Shown in pieces: positions 25,101 through 35,849 of a stretch of 64,000 bases of DNA. Both the position numbers and the translations under genes were made by a program. The notes under the pieces were generated by a model that made no database searches, had not been told where the DNA came from, and saw only the letters and a program-made list of their open reading frames with translations. Source of the stretch: Uranotaenia lowii. Its lineage: Eukaryota; Arthropoda; Insecta; Diptera; Culicidae. Position 1 is the stretch's first letter; each line of letters opens with the position of its first letter. The stretch is taken from contig NC_073693.1 in assembly GCF_029784155.1 (NCBI RefSeq), positions 149,422,843-149,486,842 of the forward strand. The letters are read 5' to 3'.

Positions 25101-25186
25101 ACCAGGGGGCTCAATTGAGCCTTTTGGTGTGGGGGAGTGTGGTGGGCCGCTACAAAAAAAAAAAAAAAAAAAAGCGATTATTTTCA
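22133..25186 (+). mobile_element. CR1/Jockey-type non-LTR retrotransposon, 5'-truncated, with TSD
   Basis: Insertion from 22141 to a 20-nt poly(A) at 25154-25173. TATTTTCA lies just before the 5' end (22133-22140) and again at 25179-25186, just after the tail; a looser 13-bp match reaches the last A. The 5' end starts inside the endonuclease, as expected when target-primed reverse transcription stops early. The 3' UTR (24769-25153) has a stem near 24920-24960 (GGATCTC paired with GAGATCC). The little-decayed ORF and the TSD indicate recent insertion. Confidence 0.75.
22141..24768 (+). CDS. Endonuclease/reverse transcriptase ORF, N-terminally truncated
   Basis: Target-primed reverse transcription enzyme. 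The frame is open from 22132 to the stop at 24768; positions below count the GTG at 22168 as residue 1. It is a truncation product, so no native start is claimed. Only the C-terminal part of the APE-type endonuclease remains (GDFNI 72-76, LDHVI 114-118, SDHL 137-140). The RT has GPDG 376-379, FLDLKKAFD 502-510 with catalytic aspartate 504, GVPQGS 560-565 and FADD 591-594. A thumb-like region with YAFIQSHLNYLILIWG follows. No RNase H or C-terminal zinc knuckle seen. The RT looks intact, but lacking the catalytic N-terminal endonuclease half it should not mobilise itself. Clade (CR1/L2 group) is inferred. Confidence 0.85.
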   Translation, partial: CRDQPYGGLVMYIKTNLKFKEIENKVVEGFHRISVEICLSGQIFSVHGIYRPPAFSFNLFCDEIESLLASVPVNHSSLIVGDFNIPVNLVNLNTVMKYKSILESFGYACTNTFPTRPKTKNILDHVISKQIDIDRLKNDTIFTDVSDHLQIVTSLKLLCDKKETILKKEIIDHSKLNDLFRNYLNNIQLPENVNDGLQHITTTYNRFLSMSTKTLNKKVKLKGNYCPWMSLDLWTLIRIKNNHLKRCKRHPDNVQLKEMLNHINKKLNFKKQECKKQYYERLLNNTPHSKLWKNINTLLGKNKITAPINLSDEEGVTTNNSEICEKFNKHFSTIGKKLANEIPSDPGSDPLSHINSVQNTIFLRPASVNEVRLVILSLKNKKSRGPDGFPVDALKNNNEIFSGILMQYFNHMLETGVYPDCLKVAKVIPIFKAGDPHDVNNYRPISTLSVFSKVFEKLLMNRIENFLNQENILYKLQYGFRPGSSTLIAITELVDSIISKIDSKNIVGALFLDLKKAFDTLNHDILLSKLNEYGIRGAANNILRSYLSGRKQFVAIENTRSDLRNIDIGVPQGSNIGPLLFLLYVNDLCNLPLKGTARLFADDTAIFYSAASTNVITQQIENDLKLLSKYFKCNLLSLNYSKTKYMLFRSSHKKILSNNDPIMDGIVIERVHYFKYLGIFLDETLSWSCHTENLVKKISPLCGVLWKLRNLVPQHVLLKFYYAFIQSHLNYLILIWGRASLSHLQKLQTLQNRCLKNIFRLPLLFPTQQLYSLGTHNILPITELCNLQTVIYVHDNIHSSSNNQNLNFTTGLRTHNTRQNNYLQRSRSMTSLGQKRISFIGPTIYNALPTEIKTINNRSMFKVKVVQLLKEKLNR

Positions 25187-25679
25187 ACCACATGTATAAT
25201 ACATCAGATCTTTCATCAATTAGAGGTCTCTTTGATTTTCAAAATGTCACCAATAGATGAAATGTCGCTTCTAGGACGTTTACCACCAAAGAGATTGGGT
25301 TCCAGTGAAATCAGGGCAATCCATGTTAAAACAGATGCCAAAATATTTGAAATTGCTTTTTTTATATTGAGTCAGATAAATGTCGTTAATGTCAAATTTT
25401 AGCTATATGTCTTCAAAATAGTTGAAAAAAAATGATGATCCTTAACTTTAAGAATACCATATTTTTAACCAAACGAATCCACCCGACTGGGTCTGGACGA
25501 TTGTTGAAAAAATTGTAAAAAAAGAGCTTATCTCAACAGAATCTAGGCATTATTCTCAAACACAAGGATTGTACGAAAATAAGTTATAAACACATTTTGT
25601 TTTTCATTGCGTTGATTTTATTGATGATTCAAACAAAGAAACAGTTCGGAAGTGTTTTAAAAAGCTTATTCTTACAGTT

Positions 25680-26837
25680 TAGAAATAAATACAAGTAAAA
25701 AAGTAATATTGGTAATATTCTCGGACTTTCGACGGACTTTGGAATTGTTTCATTAGGTTTTGTGGGCTTGTGATATAGCTCAGTTGGCAAGTCTGTTGTC
25801 TCCTGAGCCGATGTCCGCAAGTTCGAGCCCAAGAGTAAACATCGAACACAGTTGTACCGGATAAGTTTTTCAATAACGATCCGCCAACTGCAACGTTGAT
25901 AAAGTCGCGAATGCCATATAGATGGTAAAACGACTATAATCGAAAAAAAAACGATGGGTTTTGTACAGCTGATTGATCACACTTCTTGGCCGCAGCATTC
26001 AAATTTTTCTTGAAAACCGCCATGGTCCTGTTTGCCTTACCATCCTTCTGGAAAACTCTCTTGACGATAGCCCAATATTTGGGTTAATATCTTTCTTAAC
26101 GAAATCTACATCGTTATCCTCAAACCATCTAAGAGTGGATTAAGCGAAGTAGAATGACGCCAAATCCGGCCAGAACAAAGGTGGAGTCGTATGCTTCTTA
26201 TATAGTGTTAGCAACCTTTTCTGCAAACACTCCTTTTGGTAGATATCGGCATTTATTGTTCCTTTTGTAAAGCAACTTCAATCCGCAGGAGCAGATTGCC
26301 TGCCACACATGCGCATTCTGGCCAAATTTTTCCACCTCAATCGATTTCTCGTGGTCACTCACATCCTCCCCAAAAGCTTCAGTGTAGAATTGTGGTCCCG
26401 GAAGAGTACTGGAATTCTCTTTTACATAAGTTACATCGTCCATGAGAATGCACGCATCTGGCTTCTGCAAAATTCGATGATGCAGCTTCCGGGCTCCGGA
26501 TTTGGCTCGTGATTTTGTTCAGCCGTTTGTTTGGACACTTTCTGCTTGTTGTATGTCTTCAGGTTGTTCCGCTTCTTGATCCGCAGTACCATTCCGATCG
26601 ATTCCGGTTGATGAGGTTGATTACCTTACGGTCCAGATTTCAGTCAGATGGCCCTGGTTTTATGCCTCTTCCTGGCAAATCATCGAAAGTATAGTGTTCC
26701 CCGAACTTGTAGATGATGGATTTTACGCTCGCCGGATGAATGCAGAAACGTTTCGCCACTTCATTCATCGAGATGCACTTCTCTCGCATCCAAGTGTCCA
26801 TCACCTGAATTATAACTTCTTTTTTAATTCGCGACAT
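25680..26837 (-). pseudogene. Mariner transposase pseudogene copy 3, interrupted by a SINE
   Basis: The start ATG at 26837 reads MSRIKKEVIIQVMDTWMREK, then a helix-turn-helix (MNEVAKRFCIHPASVKSIIY). First catalytic D is in ILMDDVTYVKE near 26440, second in FWPDLAS near 26160. The frame is shifted several times and has a stop after FYFA. The catalytic glutamate is gone: DFVKKDINPN runs straight into YWAIVKRVFQKDGKANR in another frame, removing the segment that holds RPIEK. The C-terminal motif AVQNLM is split after QN by the SINE at 25764-25951 and resumes as LMKQFQSPSKVREYY on the other side, ending at a TAA near 25680. Transposon ends not resolved. Confidence 0.85.
25751..25964 (+). mobile_element. 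tRNA-derived SINE family A, copy 1
   Basis: SINE body 25764-25951. Pol III A box TAGCTCAGTTGG (25776-25787) and B box GTTCGAGCC (25821-25829) lie in a tRNA-like head. The body has GATCCGCCAACTGCAACG and the 3' end GGTAAAACGACTATAATCG followed by A9. Flanks CATTAGGTTTTGT (25751-25763) and CGATGGGTTTTGT (25952-25964) match in 10 of 13 bases, including eight consecutive at the end, fitting a TSD. It sits in the C-terminus of mariner copy 3. Other copies: 46774-46911 and 54157-54353. Confidence 0.85.
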
Positions 26838-27551
26838 TTTGGGAGAAACGAATGTTTCAAACGTAAACAAAGCACTGGTTCACTCTTGACAGATCAATAT
26901 GCTACATACAGGTGAGCACAGTTGTGCGCGTTCACGCGTTAGTAAGTAGAAGGCCCATTCGATACACTCCTTACAAAGGGAAAAAAGGAACTAAATTACT
27001 AAAAATTTAATGTTTTCATCGACACATCAGCAGTGCTAAAACCGTATTTCAGGGTTAAAGAAAAATATATGTTTATATTAAAATTTACTCTAATAAATCG
27101 TTTTGAAACACAAAATATGAAAAAAATCATAGGATAAACATTAGTATTTATTTGATTTAGCAAATAATTTGAATAAACCCGGGAAAAATCCAGAAAATTT
27201 CAAATAATATCGGGCCTTTATGGGATCAATGGACAAGCTTGGATATATGAAAAAAAAAACTGGAATCAAATTATACATCTACAGTACAAGAATACAATTA
27301 AGATCTTTAACTGAAACCATAAGTTTTTGATGATTTTGTAGATTTTCCAACATTGCTTTAGGATATTTTAGAAATTATCCAATATCAGTTGAAAAATTTG
27401 ACAAGTCTGTTAGTGTATAAAATTGGAAAAAAATAAGTAGGCCTATTGGGCCGAATACTTGGCTCAACTATTCGGTGAGCCGATTATTCGGCTTAATAGT
27501 TTTTCGATGGATTTCGGCCGATTGAATATTCGGTACATCTTTCGTTTCGAT

Positions 27552-29954
27552 ATAAGGTTTGAGTTGAATAATGAAATTTGAAAACATTTAATATGAAGAA
27601 ATGACTTCTACCTCCTTCCAGCAGAAAAGGATGAGAAAGAGAAAGGGAGGCTTCCATACAAAAACATACCTTTCATGAATACTGTTGAGCTTTGATTCAG
27701 AATGATGCCTACGAAAATAAAATCATAAATAAATTATTTTTTGATATTTTTTGGAGGTAAAGCAAAGCACACCGGATCAGCTTGTATAGATATTTAAAAA
27801 TAACAAAGAATTTATCCGAATTTTTTCTTTGAAAAAATGCAGAGAAACAGATACCTAACTTGAAAAAATAATAATTTTAAATCTCATATTTCAACATATT
27901 CAACAGTATACATTTCTTAAAGCTTTTCAAAGAAACTCTACTTAATCGTTTGTTTAATCAATCTTTCGAAATTTATAGCAATACTATTTCAGAACTACGA
28001 CTTTTTGTATGTTTTTTTATATCATACTCTGAAATTGTCTAAGAAACATCACACACTGCTTTTAAGCTAATTTCTATTCCTTTGATGCGTTATTTCTACC
28101 AATATTCTTCTTCATTGCCAACGACGGCCAAGGAAATTAAAACAGAAATCATTCCGCACAACAACGACTTAGAGGTTTGAATTAAGCCACAAAAAATCCG
28201 ACACACTTTTGACAAGCAGCAACGCATCCGAAGTCAACACAACCCAGCATTAAAGATGCATTAACAACCGTTTGAAGCTTTCTTCCAATTCTGGGCTCGA
28301 TTTCCGCGTCCGATAAATTGATGGGCCTTAAAAATCAGCTTTTTATTGCCCGATTTTATGGCCGGGGTTCGGGTGCAGTACCTTGGTAGATGGGCCTACC
28401 TCTAGCCCTCTAGCGTCTTTGGTTGTTGGTGATTGACTTTTATCAACCGATTAATCACGGTCGTGGTTGGAAGATTGAGTTATTCCCTCTTGCTGCAGCT
28501 ACATAATATTGGTGTTAATTTGCTGTGTTTATGATTGGAAACATCGGATCGGCAACAATGTAACGAACATACAAGCGCCGAAAAGTAAAAGGCACTCGAA
28601 CATCTCGACCTTTCACAATTTACACGTATCGCAACTTCTCGTCGGTTCACATTTCTCTAGCTTGTATACAGTACACGTTGTAACCGATACGTTTGACAAA
28701 CTTACAGCGACGATTGAGACAATACATACCGAATTAACTTTTTTGAATAATCGTCAACTATATATCCCACAAAATTTTTCAAAAATGTACCTTCTAAATA
28801 CACTACATAATGTATTAGTATTTTTTGTTCTATTTAAACAGTATCACTTCTCGCGAAAACACCCTCGACACCTTGTCACCTGAAAGAGTGCACTTTCCAT
28901 AAACAGAAGCCTTCCCTCAGTTTGAACGGTTTCGATTCAGATTTGTCGCGCTCTATTGGAGACTAAACTATTTACGAGCTCGTAGCTCTCCTTCATGGCA
29001 GCCACCCAGAGAGTTAAAAGTTAGGCATGCTGCTTGGAAGTTATAATAGGACTTGAAGGGCAAGATGTCGGAACTACTTGGACAGAGTCTGTTATCCATT
29101 CATGCATAGTCACCCCCCAAAAGCAGGCTATGGCAGCTGAGAGCTCTTTGAACGATGTTGTTCAGTCAACCAGCCACTTGGCCGACGATTTCCATATAAG
29201 GAACTAGTGTGATGGCTACCCAGGACCAGATAAATGAAAATCGTGATTTGGGTTTCAATACCATGCTAATGCTGCAAAACTCTCGACTAGTGCTGATGGT
29301 CAGAAGTTTTGATTGTGCAACTAAGCTGATTCGACGATTGATCTGGATATCTTCATTTTTCATAGAATCAAGACATTGATCTTTAATTCCATTGATACAA
29401 AACACTACCGTAGAATGAACTGAATGTAGATAATCAAGTAACTTTTAAGTGACAAGAGCCACCTAAAGCTCCCGTAAAATTTTTCTTAGCCAAATTTGGA
29501 CTTCGGAGTTCCATCTTTTAGTAAAAACGCGACTTTTGTTTGTTTGAATAAACATCACACAAATAAGATGCTTGCTTTTTCGTTGAACCCTTGTTTCTTT
29601 TGAAATGATTTTTTTTAGATTTTGAGTATGTGACAGTGTCACATTGTGACACGCCATATAGCTCATTTTCTAAACTGGTGGAAACCAGATTTAAAAAGTG
29701 CTACGTTCCAGTACTGAACTTAGTGTCGAAAAGAACACTTCACGACCTACTCCATTATAAATTTTCATTCTTAGGCATGGCCGATCCTATGTTGTTATTT
29801 GTTAGGATGCTTTTATTGTTGGTTAATTAATGATTGTTCAAGTATTTTTTTCTAATTTTCATTAAATTGTGTATTCAACTCATTGCAAAACTCGATTTTT
29901 AAGCACTCGACGTAATTACCCAACTTTACCTTTTTTGAATAAATTTACGAATTA
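27552..29954. other. Spacer with a relatively GC-rich part at 28100-29450
   Basis: No gene recognised. From about 28100 to 29450 the composition is more balanced and unlike the repeats around it, so this may be unique intergenic or intronic sequence. Several ORFs of 60-124 codons show no recognisable domain on either strand. I cannot exclude a diverged exon near 28990-29400 on the minus strand. Confidence 0.35.
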
Positions 29955-30887
29955 CCGTCAACTGGGGCAACATGCAACATTTTTCAACTTCAATGGCTTC
30001 TAAAATCTTAATGCCTAGAGATAATCATTCCTCTTGTACATCAAAAGTTTTAAGGTTGATGGGACACCAAATTGACGTAGTCTGAAAAATTATTGCTTTT
30101 ACCAGTTATTTTTAAATTTTCAAAAACATGCGATTTTCACCCTTCTTAGAAAAAGGGGTAAGTTGCAACAAACTCTGTTATTTGTGATTTGTGATTGTCA
30201 TTTGTGATGTCACAATGCATAAAGCACCAATTGCAGTAATTTTTTTTTCTTCGAATTAAATTTTACATTTTTCTATCAAAAATGTTTTAAGGAAAAAGTG
30301 TAAATTTGCTGCATACATTTAGGGGTAAAAAATACTTCAAATATTCTATTAGCTTAAATCTTGAAAATAAATCTTAGGATGGATGAAATTTGAATGTTAA
30401 CAAACACATAATGCAAAATAATCATATCCCTGCATATAGAAACGAGATTTTTGAGGTTTAGTTCTGATTTTCATTTTGTTGCCGTTTGCCCCAGACTGGT
30501 AAGTGAATTATAAAAATATTTATTTAAAAAAAAATTGGTGAATGTCCGAAGAATATTTTTACTCCAACAGTGTTGGAATAGGTCAATGAAAGCAATATAA
30601 AGTTTGAAGGTGATATCATTAAGCCAATCCCTCATACTGGGTAAAGTTTTTTACGGCATCGAAAAATGCAAAAATTTGTACATTTATTGCTCGATTTTTC
30701 AAATTTTTTATAAGAATCATAAACTTTGAAAAACTCTTTCAAGATGTTAAAAACTATGTCATCATCAATTCGTTATCATTCAATGATAACTTTATTACAG
30801 TATATTGAAATAAAAATTGAATGAGTGTTGTGGTATACAAATGTTGCATCTAACCTAAGCTTTTGCATGTTGCCCCGTTTGACGGTA
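29953..30887 (+). mobile_element. TA-flanked inverted-repeat element, copy 1
   Basis: Bounded by TA on both sides. The element (29955-30885, 931 bp) starts CCGTCAACTGGGGCAACATG and its other end, read inward, is CCGTCAAACGGGGCAACATG, giving ~23-bp terminal inverted repeats. Internal variants (GGGGTAAGTTGCAAC near 30155, TTTGCCCCAGACTGG near 30487) echo the ends. No ORF. A second copy in opposite orientation is at 52671-53522. TA target and small size fit a Tc1/mariner-type MITE, inferred. Confidence 0.8.
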
Positions 30888-32419
30888 TGTTGAAGAAATC
30901 CACTTTTCGCAACTTGTTGCAAAAATATCTATTTGCTGCATGGCGAAACTTGTAGCTTTTTAGTATTTGCAAAAATACACACTGATTTCGCACTTGCTTA
31001 AATGGATTCTGGAAAATGGTTCATTTGATTTTTGTAATTTAGAGATCTTCTCAATCTTGAAACGAAGCTTTTGTGACTTTTACAGTGAAATAAAAATTAT
31101 GCTATGTAAAATAATAATACTCTTTCCACAAACCAGAAAATTTTAAGTTTAAAAACAATCCATAATAAAAATCAGTGAATACCCTTTTACATTGTTCAAC
31201 CTATCCAAGTATTTGTTTTGTCATGACATTCAATCGCAAGTATGTTAAGAATCAAGAAAATATCTTAACATGTTTAAAAACAAATAAGACCGCTTCTAAT
31301 GCAGATAATTTTTCATCATTGATTTAATTAGAATTAAAATTAATTAGATTTGTTAGAATCAATGTTGTTTTAACGTCTTTGTATCATTCGCACTTTGAGA
31401 CCAACGGAAGGCTATTGAAAAGCTTCAACTTTGTTCGATGTTTACTCCTAGATTTGAAAGCATAGACGTTGACTCGGAAAGCAAATGAAATATCCACTGA
31501 ACTATGCCTCCATGATCGAGTTATATAACTTTATACTCAACTTAAAAAGCACCGCATTAAAAAAAAAAAAACAAAAAAACATACTTATATTGGGCATACA
31601 TTTCATGACTTTTTCTAACAAATTTTTGAAATGTCCCGCTTTTTTCGGCTATGTCCCGCTTTTTTTCCCAAAATATCCCGCTTTTTTTTTAAAACCATCT
31701 GGCAAGCCTAACCTAACGATTTTTTTCCATAAGCTATAAACAGACGATGAAACACCAACTTTAGCTTTTTTGAGTAAGCAAGCATTAACTTGGGACTTTG
31801 AGAAGTTACCATTTTCAGCGACTTATCGATCAATAAATATTACTGGCATCACTTTGAAACATTTTTGAGCTGTTCGCAACTTAAAGTTTTCTTTCTGCTT
31901 CGATGCGGAAGAACACCAAAAATGTACTTTCGTTTTGTTCAAATATTCTTTAAAAGTTCGAATGGAACAATGGAATTTATTTTTTTTTTTTTGTCTCGGG
32001 AACAGTTTTCCTAGAAACGAGCCAAATTAAAAAAATATCAATCTTTGATTTTTTGAAAGGAATACGTTTTTATTATGATTTTTGTAAATACTATATGACA
32101 CTATTGGAAGGCCTGAATGGTACCTGAATTGGCGCTCCTTGTAAGCTTAGAAAAAAAAACTTCCTTTGGAATCTCTACTGTCAATGGCATTTATGGTTCC
32201 TTTCTATTATATTTTTTTATCTATTACCTTAACTTAGCTTGTTTGACTACTCATATCCAAGACTGCCCCAAATTTGTATGATAAATTACAAAATTGTGGA
32301 ATGCTATGCGCTGCAGGCTAAAATTAATCCCAGGCTCATTCAAGACCTCATGCTAAATTTGGGCCAGATCGGATCACGGGAAAGGGTCGCTCAAAGAGCC
32401 AGAGATTGTACAGTATTTT
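30888..32419. other. AT-rich spacer with repeated CCCGCTTTTTT motifs
   Basis: Between 31630 and 31710 CCCGCTTTTTT occurs three times, followed by ATCTGGCAAGCCT. It resembles the CCTGATTT insert at 4735-5165 in style, not in sequence. Nothing else recognised. Confidence 0.4.
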
Positions 32420-34610
32420 GAGACATTTTATTTATTCTTTTTACAAATCAACGGAACACATATTGGTATAAATAATAACTAAAAATAAATTTAAAAAGAG
32501 TACTAAGTCTAAGTACAGGGTTCTCAATACACTTAAAACTTTACCACGGAAAACATCTCTTGAAACGTCGAAGTCAAAGTGATAAGAAAAACGGTAGAAT
32601 GTTTTCATAACACCAATGAAATCGCTATTAAATAGCTTAATAATTGTTCAATCGAATAACATAAAATCGATGATCTTGGTTTCTAAGTCCACGGGGTCGC
32701 ACACTTGGAGGAATGGCTTCCAGGAGCGTGCGGCAGTCAATTCGCTATGTCAAAAGATTGGCTACGAAGGAAGCTCTTGCTGCGTTTCTGCGGGCTTGAA
32801 GTGTGTCAATGTCTATAAGACGGCATCGATGTTCATTGCTTGGCAAGTGAAACGAGTCTTGCCAAGGCAGGTTTTTAAGGGCGAATTGCAAGAAGCGCCG
32901 CTATATAGCCTCGATTGGCTCGGCCTCATTCTGTTATCGTCCTGGCCGTTGATTTAGTAAAATATGTAGTTTTAGGTAGTCAGCATAGCATAGCTTTGGG
33001 CCGTCGAGGAGTGAGAGCGCATCGTTGAAGTAGATTAAGAAGATAATCGGCCCTAAATGGCTTCCCTGAGGCACATCACATGAAGCAGAGAATTGTCTGG
33101 AGAAAGAGCCCCCCGTGCGAACTGTTAATTTACGTCCAGTTAGGTCGCACTGGAATCAGTCAAGAAAAGTTCCACAGAAACCCAGACGTTCGAGCTTTCC
33201 AATAGCAATATTGTGTTTGACTTTGACGAATGATGCAGACAAATGTGTGTGAATAGCGTCGGGTTGAGACTTCGCAGCAAAACTTTTATGCACATGTAAA
33301 TGTTTATGTAAATGTCAGAAGGTTAGTTGTCGAGGAGCGCTTGGGCATGAATCCGTGTTGATGTCGTTGACATCTCTCCTGTTACATTTTTAATACACTG
33401 GAAACATGTAAGCCTCCTTCCACTGTGAGGGGAAGGTAGCTCTGTCAAGCGAAGCTTGGAAAACAAGCCTAACAGGAGTCAGCAAAACAGGCATGAAACG
33501 TTTAATAAAAGTAGCAGCTATTCCATCCGGACCCGTAGAGAAAAATTTTTGAGCTTAGCTGCTGCTTTTAGGATGGCTGCATCCTCAACCACAATGTTAT
33601 TTATAGAGAAGCCCAGTGGCGCAGTATTCCTGACTGCACTATCCAAATGTCCAGGGGATGTCGACGCTGTATTATAGATAGCCGAGATTTTTTTCGGCAA
33701 AGAGATCACAGACTCCACGATCAGATTTCGGCGTATTGTCATCCAGAAACATTTGGGTTGACAGACCAGTTCATTCCGCTGACTTCTAACGTGTTTCCAA
33801 AACGATTTTGCCTTGGACTGGAGATCACGCTGAACTCGAGCTAGATAGTTTTGGTAACAACGTTTGCTGACTTTTTTGTTAACCGAGTTTAGTCTACGAT
33901 AAATGTCCTTAGTGTAGGAGGACCTTGATTTGTTAGAATTTCTAAGGGCACATCTCTTTGCCGTCTTTAGTCGTCGTAGTTTAGTCGTGATCCATGGAGT
34001 CCATACATTCTTTTTAGTTGTGTGTTTTGGCACGTGACGATCGGTAACGTAATTCAAGATGTGCGAGAAGGTTTCGGCCGCAGCGTTGGGATCAGATAAG
34101 TTGAGCTCAGATTCTCAGTCTATGGAAACCAGGGTACGAGAAATCTCGTCAAAGTCGGCGTTCTTGAAGTCAAGATAGAAAGGTGCTAATTTTGCGACAG
34201 GAGCAAGTCTATTTAGTGACATCGAGCAAGTCCAGTAAAGCAGGATGGTGGAGAACCTACCGCTTTAACGTGCGGAACAGGAGCTCAAACAACGGATGGA
34301 ACACGAGTCCCATCGCTGGCAAAGCAGAGATCCAACATACGACAGTTTTCGTTTGTCACACTGCCGCAAAGTCGCTGCACTCGGAGAGTCTAGTATGACG
34401 TTCTATAGGGTCGAAAAAGTTGAGCGTACTGGATCCGGGTAGAAAAAGTTACCATGGTTTGAGCACCACTTCAAACCGGGCCAATTGAAGTCACCAATCA
34501 CTAGAATGTCATCTTCGGGTGCACAGAGAGAGCTAACTTTAGATAAGCAGCGCGAAGAAGACTCAGCTAGGGCACAATCTCTCGTGCTTTGGCATGAGAT
34601 CTTGTACTAA
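32420..34610 (-). pseudogene. Jockey-superfamily non-LTR retrotransposon relic
   Basis: Minus-strand endonuclease-RT remnant. In coding order: the endonuclease motif VIGDFNWPGLKWC near 34490, a linker with KKNVWTPWITTKLRRLKTAKR near 34000 in a 179-codon open segment (33518-34057), RT motif TGPDGIAATFI near 33530, VPQGSHLGPIIFLIYFNDA near 33070, and the catalytic box as YADYLK near 32985 instead of the usual ADD. Further on, CRLIDIDTLQARRNAARASF matches the conserved C-terminus of such elements. Stops and frameshifts occur throughout and the 5' part is lost. The 3' end is probably the AATAAATAAAATG stretch near 32425. Not functional. Confidence 0.8.
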
Positions 34611-35849
34611 GCCTAGGATCGATTTCAGCCTACAGCGCAACTTTTTCAAAAGTCAGGTCATTTGGGGCACTCTAAACCTTAAAACATTAAACTTGGAATG
34701 CAATTTAATAAGATATTCTAGTTAAAAGATAATTTCCTTGTTATTTTTGATCAATACATTTTCAGCTCACGCATTTCGAAATGCATGATCACTGGTGTAG
34801 CTATGCAGAACAAGTTCCACATCGCCAATTGTTGCTACTTCGTGATTGACCGAGGCCATCAAAGGCCAACAGAATAGTGATGGGGACTAACAGCTCATTC
34901 TCATTGTGCAAAACTAATGCTCTCATTTTGAAAATGATCAATAATGTCGCCGGCTACGTCCTAGTAGACATTGAGGAAAAAATAAGGAATGTTAGTAAAA
35001 CACTTCTTAGTTTTGGATTGCAATTCCTTACCCTTGAACATTCCAAAACCATTTTTTGTAAAGCTTAGAAAATTTTCATACATTTTTTCATTTATTTCCT
35101 CACAACTGTCAAACTAACAATTGATCTCTCTTTTTTCAGAATTTTGTTTTTAACAACCGGACTTGGCAAATCTTAATTCAACTGCTTAAGGTAAGTCATG
35201 CTTTTTTTTAATCACATAATGTAAACAGTAGAAACGATATGAAATCGCAAAAAAAAAAGAGTAATTCACTTTCTACAATAATATACCTACGACGTGAACC
35301 AATTTTCCTAATACTTACTACTGGAAAAGTATAAATACAATTATACAAAAAAGTGAGAGTTCATTGGTAAGTCTAAAGTACGTTGATGTTCCAAATTCTC
35401 TTCTGGTGCATACAATTTTATTCAAAGGAATAACACAAATCAGCCTAAACATGAAGATTTCCTAAACTTATCAAAGAAACTTCTCAGTATCTAGTTCTTC
35501 AGGCTTCTCGTATGCGTTTCATCAACAGTGGCAATAAATATCTTGAACCAGCTTTTGTAATGAACCAGCTCCGATCCAAATAGAGTTGTTACATCGGTCC
35601 CAGAAACATCTAAAACAAAATACCGCTAATTTGAACCCAACTTGGCCCCAAATGAGCGGCTACGAAACAGGAAACTGGCGATAATTAATAGGTTCCAAAT
35701 TCGTTTGTCGTAAAAGATAACTCTCAGAATAAAAGCGGAAACGCAATCAATCATCACCTAAAATCTGACTTTTACAGTTCATTAATTCGGCAACAGCACA
35801 AGAAAATTAAGGCTCTTTAGCTGGGGCTAGATAACGGACACCTGAGCCA
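34611..35849. other. AT-rich spacer, nothing recognised
   Basis: No repeats shared with the rest of the window and no convincing ORF. Confidence 0.4.

Larger units (their letters stand above)
21940..27551. mobile_element. Second hAT-like element, 8-bp TSD, carrying nested insertions
   Basis: The left end at 21948 reads TAGAGATGTACCGAAT. The right end at 27543, read inward, is GAAAGATGTACCGAAT. Flanking octamers are identical (GTTTCGAT at 21940-21947 and 27544-27551) and flush with the ends. Both subterminal regions are dense in ATTCGG/CCGAAT motifs, as expected for transposase-binding arrays. Of 5596 bp, about 3.0 kb is a retrotransposon (22141-25173) and about 1.3 kb a mariner with its own SINE, so the original element was small and non-coding. 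A CCGG-module scrap is at 27170-27230. Superfamily is inferred from TSD length and ends. Confidence 0.65.

Noticed and set aside
25028..25402. 124-codon ORF downstream of the CR1/Jockey-type element
   Set aside because: It reads through the poly(A) tail (giving a lysine run) and the TSD, so it is chance.
25764..25840. Possible tRNA gene
   Set aside because: The head has A and B boxes but poor acceptor pairing, recurs with the same non-tRNA body and A-tail, and is flanked by a TSD, so it is a SINE.
28509..28883. 124-codon ORF
   Set aside because: No domain, signal or composition bias that would support coding; kept only as an open question in the spacer note.
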